From positions 146,116,766 to 146,180,765 of the forward strand of contig NC_084795.1 in assembly GCF_963169125.1 (NCBI RefSeq): a DNA stretch of 64,000 nucleotides, given 5' to 3'. Both the position numbers and the translations under genes were made by a program. The notes under the pieces were generated by a model. It saw nothing but the letters and a program-made list of their open reading frames with translations, was not told where the DNA came from and did no database searches. The stretch is from Humulus lupulus. Its lineage: Eukaryota; Streptophyta; Magnoliopsida; Rosales; Cannabaceae. Shown piece after piece: positions 55,573 to 64,000 of this stretch. Every line of letters begins with the position of its first letter. The stretch's first letter is position 1.

Positions 55573-58500
55573 CAAGTGCCTGCAGTGGCTAGTGTATCAG
55601 AGGCACCCCCTGTGTTGGTGCCAGCAGCAGAGCAGCTGCCTGAGGTTGGAAATAAATGGGAGCCTCTCTATGAAAGGTTCAGGAAGCAGCAACCTCCAGT
55701 ATTTGAGGGCAGTGCAGATCTTGCCAAGGCGGAACAATGAATGAGAATGATTACCACTATCCTTGATTTTATGAGAGTATCCGGTAATGAGAGGGTGGCT
55801 TGTGCCACTTATATGTTTCGGGAGGATGCCCGAATTTGGTGGGAAGTGATTACCTAGACCAAGAATGTTAATGCCCTGAGTTGGGAAGACTTTCAGACTC
55901 TGTTCAATGAGAAATATTACAATGATTCCATCAGGGCGGCTAAAGCTGAGGAATTCATTAGGCTACTTCAGGGGAATTTATCAGTCACTGAGTATGCCTT
56001 AAAGTTTGATCATTTGGCGAAATTTTCCATGGAGCTGGTGCCCACTGATGGGACCAGGAGAGACAGATTTCTTTAGGGGCTACAACCCAGATTAGCCCGT
56101 GATGTATGTATCACCACTGTGGCTGGAGTTACTACCTATGCACAGGTGCTTGAGAAGGCACTCACAACTTAGAGTGTAGAAAATAGGATCTAGCATGACA
56201 GTGCAGCCAGAAAGGATTTCAGGAGGACAGGTTCTCCATTTGTGGATTTTGGTAGGGGTATAGGCCCCATTGAGCAGAAGAGGAAGGTTCCTGACACCTT
56301 CCCAGTTCCAGGTCCTGATAGGCGGCCCCGTGGTATTTCAATGGGTCGTCCAGGTGGTAGTGAAGCCTGGAAGTCTTATTCTGAATGCCCTAGATGCAAG
56401 AGGCATCATTTGGGAGAGTGTAGGGAAAGGGCCTGCTTCTCATGTGGAGCAGTGGGTCATCTTAAAAAGTATTTCTCTAAGATCAGAAAAGAAGAAGCCA
56501 AAAAAGCGGATAGCTCGACCCCAGCTCGAGTGTTCGCATTGACTCAAGCAGAAGCTGAGGCTTCTCCCTCAGTTGTCACAGGTCAGCTTCTTAGTGCTGG
56601 AACCCCTTATAATGTATTGATTGATTCTGGTGCTACACATTCTTTTGTTGCTAGTAGTATTATTGATAGACTGTATAGACCCTATGATTTTTATGTTGTG
56701 GGGTTTGGAACTCTGTTACCCACTGGTGAGCTAGTGGTATCCAGGAGATGGGTCAGATCTTTGCCAGTGACAGTGGAGGGCAGAGAATTGTCAGTGGATT
56801 TGATAGAGTTAGTTATGACTGACTTCGACATGATATTGGGTATGGATTGGTTGGCAAAGTATGGGGCAACCATTGATTGTAGAAGGAAGATGGTCACCTT
56901 TGAGCCTGAAGGTGAGGATCCTTTTGTGTTTGTTGGTATTGTGCATGGACCTCGCATTCCTATGATTTCTGTATTGAGAGCTAGGGATCTATTGCAAGGA
57001 GGTTGTGTTGGATTCTTGGCCAGTGTGGTTGATACCACTTAGATCATGCCAGTAAGACCAGAAGATACTAGACTAGTTTGTGAATTCCTGGATGTATTTC
57101 CAGAAGATTTGCCAGGGTTGCCACCACACAGAGAAATTGAGTTCGTGATAGAACTGGCACCAGGGACGGAGCCAGTGTCTAGAGCACCTTACAGAATGGC
57201 CCCAGCTGAGTTGAAAGAGTTAAAGGTACAGTTACAAGAACTGTTAGTTTTGGGTTTTATCAAACCTAGTTTCTCACCTTGGGGTGCGCCAGTTCTGTTT
57301 GTAAAGAAGAAGGATGGTTCTCTGAGAATGTGCATTGATTACAGAGAACTGAATAAGCTAACAATTAAGAACAAGTATCCTTTGCCAAGGATAGATGATC
57401 GGTTTGATCAGTTGCAAGGTAAAAATGTATTCTCAAAGATCGACCTTCATTCTGGTTATCATCAGTTGAGGGTCAAGGATGGAGATATACTGAAGACTGC
57501 TTTTCATACCAAGTATGGGTATTATGAGTTCCTAGTTATGTCTTTTGGATTGACTAATGCCCCTGCCGCTTTTATGGATCCGATGAACAGAGTGTTCAAG
57601 GATTATCTGGACTAGTTTGTGATCGTCTTCATCGATGATATTCTGGTATATTCTCAGTCTAAGTCAAAGCATGAGCAACATCTGAGGTTGGTTCTACAGA
57701 GACTGAGGGAACACAGATTGTTTGCTAAATTCAAGAAATGTGATTTCTAGTTATCTCAGGTATCATTTCTTGTGCACATTGTCAGTAAGGAGGGGATTAA
57801 GGTAGATCCAGCAAAGATTGAAGCGGTCAGAGATTGGCCAAGGCCAAAGAATGCTTCTGAGGTTAGAAGTTTCCTGATTGGCAGGTTACTATAGACATTT
57901 TGTGGAAGGGTTCTCAAAGATAGCTAGTGCATTGACGGAACTGACACACAAGAGCCAGAAATTTGTGTGGTCAGGTAAATGTGAGAACAGCTTCAAGCAA
58001 CTGAAGCAGAGATTGATTCTGAGTCTTTCGACAGATCAAGAGAAGTTTGTGATTTACTGCGATGCTTCTCATCAAGGTTTGGGCTGTGTTCTGATGCAGT
58101 CAGAGAAGGTAATTGCTTATGCTTCTCGTCAGTTGAAGGAGTATGAAAAGAGATATCCCACTGATGATCTGGAGTTGGCGGTGGTGGTCTTTGCTTTAAA
58201 GATATGGAGGCATTATCTCTATGGAGAGAAGTGTGAGATTTATACAGACCACAAGAGCCTGAAATACTTCTTCACCTAGAAAGATCTTAATATGAGGCAA
58301 AGGCGTTAACTGGAGTTAGTAAAAGATTATGACTGTGAGATTTTGTATCATCCAAGAAAGGCCAACGTGGTAGCTGATGCTTTAAGCCAGAAGGGTCCGG
58401 GACAGATTTATGGTATGAGGCTGATAGATAGAGAGTTAGCAGATGATATGACCAGAGCTGGTATAAAGTTGCTAGTGGGCCAATTGGCTAATATTTCGCT

Positions 58501-59928
58501 ACAGTCTATGCTGCTGGAGAGAATCAAGGAGGGTCAGTTGAGTGATCCACAACTGATCAAGATCAGAGAGGATGTTTTGGCTGGAGCATCCAGAGATTAT
58601 ACAGTGTCTGAGATAGGGTTATTGCGATACAAGGGGCGGATATGTGTTCCGCTGGACACTGCTTTGAGGCGAGAGATTCTGGATGAATCTCATACTACAC
58701 CTTACTCTTTGCATCCAGGCACCACGAAGATGTATCAGGATTTGAGATCATTATATTGGATGAAGAGGGATGTAGTAGAGTATGTGGCTAAGTTCTTGAC
58801 ATGTCAACAGGTCAAGGCTGAGCATCAGAGACCGGCAGGGTTATTGCAGCCTCTGGATATCCCAGAGTGGAAGTGGGAAGACATCACGATGGATTTCGTG
58901 GTGGGCTTACCCAGGACTGTTGGTCAGCATGATTCTATTTGGGTGATAGTGGATCGTTACACCAAGTGAGCTCACTTCTTGCCAGTGAGGACTACATATA
59001 CAGTTGATCAGTATGTAGATCTCTATGTGAGAGAGGTCATGCGCCTCCATGGTGCGCCTAGGTCGATCGTGTCAGATCAGGACCCTACTTTTACTTCCAA
59101 GCTCTGGGGGAGTTTGCAGAAGGCCATGGGACACAATTGAAGTTCAGTACTGCTTATCATCCTCAGACAGATGGGAAATCTAAGAGGACGATCCAGATAT
59201 TGGAAGACATGTTGTGGGCATGTGTGCTGGACTTTGGTGGATCTTGGAGTAAGTATCTGCCTTTGATAGAGTTCTCCTACAACAACAGTTATCAGTCTAC
59301 CATTGGAGTTGCACCTTATGAGATGTTGTATGGTAGGAAGTGCAGATCTCCCATTCAGTGGGATGAGACAGGTGAAAGGAGATACTTAGGTCCTGAGGCA
59401 GTTCAGAGGACCAATGAGGCCATTGAGAAGATTAGAGCTCGGATGCTTGCTTCTCAAAGTAGGCAGAAAAGTTATGCAGATCCCAAGCATAGGAATGTGT
59501 AGTTCCAAGTGGGAGACTATGTCTTCCTTAGAGTCTCGCCATGGAAAGGGGTGAGAAGGTTTGGGAAGAAAAGCAAGATGAGTCCTAGATTTGTGGGTCC
59601 ATTTGAGATCCTGGAGAGGGTTGGTCAAGTGGCTTACAGATTGGCTTTGCCTCCAGCGTTGTCAGCCGTGCATAATGTATTTCATGTTTCAGCTCTTTGG
59701 AGGTATGTGTCTGATGTGAATCATATTTTGAGCTATGAAGATCTGGAGCTTGAGCCAAATCTCTCCTTTGAGGAGCAGCCAGTCCAGATTCTTGACAGAA
59801 AAGATAAGGTCATCAGGAATAAGACGATACCTTTGGTTAAGGTATTGTGGAGGAACAGCAAGGTTGAGGAAGAGACCTGAGAGATGGAGTCAGATATGCA
59901 AAGTCAGTATCCCAAGCTGTTCAGGTAA
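55573..59928 (+). pseudogene. Element D gag-pol, main part (decayed Tekay chromovirus)
   Basis: Resumes the gag frame after element C. Gag core with DARIWWEVIT near 55824 and EYALKFDHLAKF near 55990. Zinc knuckle CX2CX4H whose last Cys is Phe (near 56434-56475). Protease DSGATHSF at about 56623. RT with FIDDIL near 57628. RNase H ([18 protein letters not shown]) intact in 57878-58276. Integrase HHCC with one Cys replaced by Phe (FLTC near 58790), first two Asp present, but the catalytic Glu of the 'QSERT' motif reads KSKRT (near 59158). Chromodomain-like tail (ILDRKDKVIRNKTIPLVKVLW) ends at TAA 59926. About 13 in-frame stops (for example 55738, 55856, 57040, 57613, 58277, 58967, 59501, 59878) and frameshifts near 57866 and 59129. 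Confidence 0.93.
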
Positions 59929-59950
59929 ATTTTGAGGATGAAATTTCTGT

Positions 59951-59964
59951 AAGGAGGGGATAGT
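59951..59964 (+). other. Polypurine tract of element D
   Basis: AAGGAGGGGATAGT directly before the TG of the 3' LTR, nearly identical to that of X. Confidence 0.9.
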
Positions 59965-62347
59965 TGTAATGCCCCGAATTATCTGATGTGGCTTAATGGC
60001 GGGATTAGTAGGCCGGGAGGGCCATACTTGCTTAATTATGCCATTAATTGATAATATGCATGTTTATGTGAAATATATTATAATATGATGTTATATGCAT
60101 GCATGTGGGTCCACCTTTCATTACAGGAATATTTTGGTAATTTGGCACGTTGAGGGCATAATTGTATATTTGTATGCATGTCGGTGATATATTGTTGAGA
60201 CCACATTATAATGTGGGTTTGTTCGAGCTATTCGGCATGAGACGATCTTGGAATATTAATTAGCGGTCTATTCATAACAGGTTTAAGTTCGGGGCTTGGG
60301 ATGAGTCTCAGGGTGATTTTAAGGATTAGAGTGTTACCGAGAATTAATGGGTAATGGGATATAAATTATTTGTGTTTGATATTATTGAGAATAGCAGGAA
60401 TTGGAGAGCGTTAATTATGATTGACGAGATAGGTGGGAAATACTAATTTTTCCCTTGGGAGTCTTTAGAAACCTTTATTAAACCTAGGGGTATTTTGGTC
60501 TTTTCACCCCTAGGATAGATAGAAGCCATTTTAGGCTGGGAAAAAGAGGGAAAATAGAGTATACTTGAAGCTTCTCCCATACCTTATTTTTCTTTCAGTT
60601 TCCTTTGAGATTTTTGAGCTATTCTTGAGGATTCAAGCTTGGGAAGTAAGCCTTGGGAGTTTGGGAGAGTGTTCCTCCATTGAAGAGCATCATAAGCTGA
60701 GCTTTGGGTAAGTTTCTAGCCATTGAATTCTCTGGTTTGCCCTGTTCTGGTTCTAGTTTTCTGTTGTGATTTCTAGGTTGAATACTTGGTTTTGTTGGGA
60801 GTTTTGGCTAGGGTTCTTATGGTTGTGGTGTTTGGGGTATGTTAGGATGGGTTTTGGGTTCATTTGGCACCAAAAATGGGATTTCGAAGCATTGGAATTA
60901 AGTTACAATCGAAGGAGTTGAAGAAGGAGGTTTTAGAGGGTATCTGGTATGGAGGTAGCGCTACAGCACCCACCCTCGGGCCCTATAGCGATACACAGGA
61001 TGCGTTTGGGCATTTTGGGGATTCTGAGAATAGCGCTGGGGCGCTAGGGAACAGTGCTATAGCGCTACTCTGTTCCTTCATAATCCCGTTTTGAGTGTTT
61101 TTAAATGTTTTTGGCTCGAGGTTTCAATCCTTAAGGCCCGGGATCGAATCTACTCTCTGTGTGGGCATGTTTCGGGGTCCCGAGGGTGGGGTTTAGGTTA
61201 AGACCCTTTTATTATGGATTCTCATTAATGGAGGTTATAATTTGTTGTGATTAGGTAACCGCCAAGGAACCAAAATATTGATTGTTCTCAGGAGTCGTTC
61301 TTATTATATTTTTCGCTCGAACCTGAGGTAAGAGAACTGCACCCTATGTATATGACATGCATGATTATTGTTGAGGCATGTTGGTTGATAAATGTGGACA
61401 TTTATTGCATATTAATTGCTAGCAAATATTGTTTACTTGTATATGGCACTGACTAGTCAGGGACACTGACCTAAGAGTCAGAAAAAGCATAAGCGTCCTG
61501 AACGTAGGGCCGAGTGAAGATTAGATCTAATCGATATCAGCGTTGAATGACTCTATGGCATTATTGCTGGACCGACCCTAAGGTTGATGAATCTTATAAG
61601 CGCTTGGCTAGTCTAAGACTAGTTACTAATAGCCAGGGCCTAAGGCCTAGGTGACTGCTTGTCACATGGCTAGGGAACAGAGTTCCATAGTTATGACTCT
61701 AGAGTCATGAGGAAGGTTATGTTAGTGACTAGTCATCATGCACCTACCTTGTTTAAGCTAGTGAAAGGTTCACTTATCTGTTAAGCCCCGGTGACCCTAT
61801 CGTCACATGGCTAAAGGGAGCTGTCACCATCCGAGTGACTTTTGTGACTGTCAATTAACTGTTTGGACTGATAGTCCTGAATAATTATTATGATCATTGT
61901 TGATATTATATCATGCTATATTGTGTTTTCTTGCTGGGCCTTGGCTCATGGGTGCTATGTGGTGTAAGTAAAGGGAAAGAAAAGCTCACTCAGCCTTGAG
62001 TGGAGAGCTTAGGTGGTGATGTGTACATATGCGGTCGCTTGACCACCACGGCCAATGAGTTCTCAGAGGAACTAGGGGGTTTACCCTATTTTTGCCGCTT
62101 AGGTCGGCGGGTTTGTAAATTTGAAATAGTAATGACCATTTTGAGTTGTAAATAACTTGTAAATGTTTTTATGGGCCCATGAATAGTTTTATGTATTAAA
62201 TAAAATATATCCTTTCCTTTTGTTGGTTTTCCACCTTAGCCTGTTAATAAAACTTAGAGCACGTTTTTAACCAAAGGACTCGGGTAGCGGGTCAAATTTC
62301 CGGTTCATCGATCACCATAACTGTTCTAGGGTAACCAGGGCGTTGCA
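59965..62347 (+). repeat. 3' LTR of element D (2,383 bp)
   Basis: Exactly the length of the 5' LTR, about 4% different by eye. The last bases read GCGTTGCA instead of GCGTTACA. The TSD copy ATAGA follows. Confidence 0.94.
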
Positions 62348-62955
62348 ATAGATGATAATTTGTTTGTAAAAATAAAGAAAGCACAAAAATGATGGAAAAT
62401 CTTACAAGAAATACTATGAAAAATCTAGAGTTTTTTTCATCAAACACTTTTTTTTTAAAAATGTTCTTGTGGGTTTTGAATAAACAAGTTTTTCAAGAGA
62501 AATACGATTTAGTCTTCTTTTGGAATTTCAAATCCTACATAAAAAAAAATAAGTTGGAATTTTTTTGAAAAAAAAATCTCTAGTAGTCAATATCGAAATA
62601 TGAAATTAGAAAAATAGATAATAATTTATTTGTAAAAATAAAGAAAGCACAAAAATGATTGAAAATCTTACAAGAAATACTATGAATAATCTAGACTTTT
62701 TCATCAAACACTTTTAAAAAAATTGTTCTTGTGGGTTTTCACTAAACAAGTTTTTCAAGAGAAATAAGACTTACTCATCTATGTGAATTTCAAATCCCAC
62801 ATAAAAAAAAAAAAGTTGGAATTTTTTTGAAAAAAATAGAAACTCTACTAGTGATTTTCGAAAATGGCATAAATTTGGAATCTTACTTGAAAACACTTTA
62901 AAAAATTGGAGCTTTTTCAATAAACAAGTTTTTTAAGATGAGTAAATTTTTGTAT
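62348..62955. repeat. Satellite-like array, copies 2, 3 and a partial 4 (right flank of element D)
   Basis: Copy 2 is 62348-62613 and copy 3 is 62614 to about 62879, both starting ATAGATGATAATTTGTTTG or a close variant and keeping the block order of 39801-40068. A shortened, diverged fourth copy runs to about 62955. The monomer is about 265 bp and AT-rich, with A/T homopolymers. Copies 2 and 3 are more alike than either is to copy 1. Confidence 0.85.
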
Positions 62956-63019
62956 AGAAATATATATAATATATATAAATTTCGAAATAGGCACCATTAA
63001 TTGTATTTAGGAAGATAGG

Positions 63020-63610
63020 TGTTGTTATCCAATGAATTAGCATTTGTGACGTGGCGAATAATCTCTTGACACGTGGCTGACACCTGGAGCGTCTGCTAGA
63101 GTATCGACCAGGAGACACACCAGAAGCAGGACAGACCTGTCTTTACCACGACCAGACTGGTCGGTGGTTCAGCTGGCAAAACAACATTTATGGAAAGATC
63201 TTATGTATCCCGAATTTATTTCATGCAATCTTCTGAATATCCCATGATTTAGGGGATAATATCTGTAACAATATTGGGCAACCCTCCATGAGCCTATAAA
63301 AAGCAAGAGATGGCTCATGGGAAGGGACTTTTGGGCCCAGAAATCATAGAGATTATCGAAATTATCTGAGTAAAACTTGTATTGTTTATGAGGAGTGTTG
63401 AAACTCATTGAACCCAAGTTCTTTGATCACACTTTTGGTCCCATATCAATATCATTCTAAGTGGACGTAGGTCATTACCAGATCCTGGGGCCGAACCACT
63501 ATAAAATACTGTGTTTTCTTTACTTTTGTCATTACGTTATTATCTATACATATTCGTCTATATCATTCATATTTTGACTCCGTGTCAGTTGGCTAAATCG
63601 TGGGTCAACA
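63020..63610 (+). repeat. 5' LTR of element E (591 bp)
   Basis: It starts TGTTGTTATCC and ends GTGGGTCAACA. It aligns with the A LTR ('gacacgtgg(c/t)tgaca', 'gtggacgtaggt', 'ggggccgaaccactataaa') and is followed by the Tat primer 18-mer and a gag start. The left flank ATAGG (63015-63019) is the expected TSD; its partner is outside the window. Confidence 0.85.
63286..63320. promoter_or_regulatory. LTR core promoter of element E: TATA box in the loop of an inverted repeat
   Basis: CCATGAGCC (63286-63294) and GGCTCATGG (63312-63320) pair perfectly. The 17-base loop starts TATAAAAA. Compared with element A (CCTTGAGCC / GGCTCAAGG), one base pair is changed on both sides, T-A to A-T. Confidence 0.75.
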
Positions 63611-63613
63611 TTC

Positions 63614-63631
63614 TGGTGCTTTCATTGAGAG
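63614..63631 (+). other. Primer-binding site region of element E
   Basis: TGGTGCTTTCATTGAGAG, three bases after the LTR, identical to B and C. Confidence 0.75.
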
Positions 63632-63658
63632 GACGATTCATCATTGTTGATAAAACTA

Positions 63659-64000
63659 ATGGCGAAAGCAGGGAAGAAAGCTGCTCAGACTGCCGCCGCT
63701 GCACCGTCGAATCCGCCACCTCCTCCTCCACCTACAAGCATGGCGGAAGATGAGCCGCAGCTAGATTTTGAAGAGGAGGAAATGGACGATGCGACTTTGA
63801 GGAGCACCTTGGGCACGTTGCAGGAAGAGTTGGCTAGTCTGAGAGCCAATCAAGAGACTGCCGCAAAAGCTATGGCAAGGAAGCAGCAGGAACTTGATCG
63901 TCAGCGGGCGGAGTTAAGCGAGAGACAAGCGGAGGTGGATCGCCGCCAGACCGAGGCCATGGTTGCCCTTGAAGCGGCCTTGCTGTTGGCCAGAAATCAG
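63659..64000 (+). CDS. Element E gag, N-terminal part (open to the window edge)
   Basis: ATG at 63659, 49 bases after the LTR, opens a frame of 114 codons without a stop to the end of the window. It starts MAKAGKKAAQTAAAA, followed by a run of seven prolines interrupted by nothing but Ser/Asn neighbours, an acidic patch (DFEEEEMDD) and a long charged helix with heptad character (KQQELDRQRAELSERQAEVD), a likely coiled coil. This layout fits the N-terminus of Tat-type gag and its place right after the primer site. Unlike the other gag copies here it has no stop in view, so this element may be younger. The gag core and pol lie beyond the window. Confidence 0.75.
   Translation, partial: MAKAGKKAAQTAAAAPSNPPPPPPPTSMAEDEPQLDFEEEEMDDATLRSTLGTLQEELASLRANQETAAKAMARKQQELDRQRAELSERQAEVDRRQTEAMVALEAALLLARNQ

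Larger units (their letters stand above)
40069..62347 (+). mobile_element. Element D: Tekay-type chromovirus, split by element C
   Basis: Two 2,383-bp LTRs (40069-42451, 59965-62347), tRNA-Met type primer site, gag, protease, RT, RNase H, integrase, chromodomain-like tail and PPT. About 9.8 kb once C and one TSD copy are removed. The TSD is ATAAA on the left and ATAGA on the right, one mismatch. LTR divergence is about 4% by eye, the oldest of the measurable insertions and consistent with C having inserted later. Confidence 0.94.

Overview
This window is plant nuclear DNA, almost certainly from a eudicot with a repeat-rich genome. I can assign almost all of it to nested Ty3/gypsy LTR retrotransposons. 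I see no host protein gene, rRNA, tRNA or CRISPR array. The evidence is paired LTRs with TG...CA ends, primer-binding sites, polypurine tracts, target-site duplications (TSDs), and decayed gag-pro-RT-RNaseH-integrase frames of two kinds: Tat-type (YVDD reverse transcriptase, extra RNase H, antisense gene after pol) and Tekay/Del-type chromovirus (DSGATHSF protease, long LTRs, tRNA-Met primer site).

Layout. 1-19932 is Tat element A. Its gag is split by two Tekay-like insertions: the tail of an LTR (Z, 1-292) and a complete, very young, non-coding element (X, 1140-10345, TSD CCAAC). A then gives decayed gag-pro-pol (to 15141), a spacer with an extra PPT-like motif, an intron-containing antisense gene (about 19096 down to 15836), a PPT and the 3' LTR (19318-19932). 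19933-22139 is the 3' end of another LTR element (Y), into which A appears to have inserted. 22140-26483 is a minus-strand Tekay-like remnant (F: gag-protease piece, leader, 5' LTR). 26772-39219 is Tat element B (TSD CCTAT). 39225-40068 and 62348-62955 are AT-rich DNA holding a tandem repeat of about 265 bp. Tekay element D (40069-62347) inserted into that repeat, and Tat element C (43085-55567) inserted into the gag of D. 63020 to the end is the 5' LTR and open gag start of another Tat element (E).

Nesting order agrees with LTR divergence counted by eye: D about 4%, B and C about 2.5%, X about 0.25% (6 substitutions and one 1-bp gap in 2.37 kb). B and C are sister copies of one family. Every pol gene here is broken, mostly by C-to-T type stop codons. 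The only open frame worth calling potentially intact is the partial gag at the right edge.

The most interesting structure is shared by the Tat elements. Each has an antisense gene with its own TATA box and introns, convergent with gag-pol. A second copy of the PPT 11-mer CTTGGGGGGCA follows pol. In B and C an array of six repeats of about 119 bp lies exactly between the two convergent units. The LTR TATA box lies in the loop of an inverted repeat whose stem sequence changes between families but stays paired.
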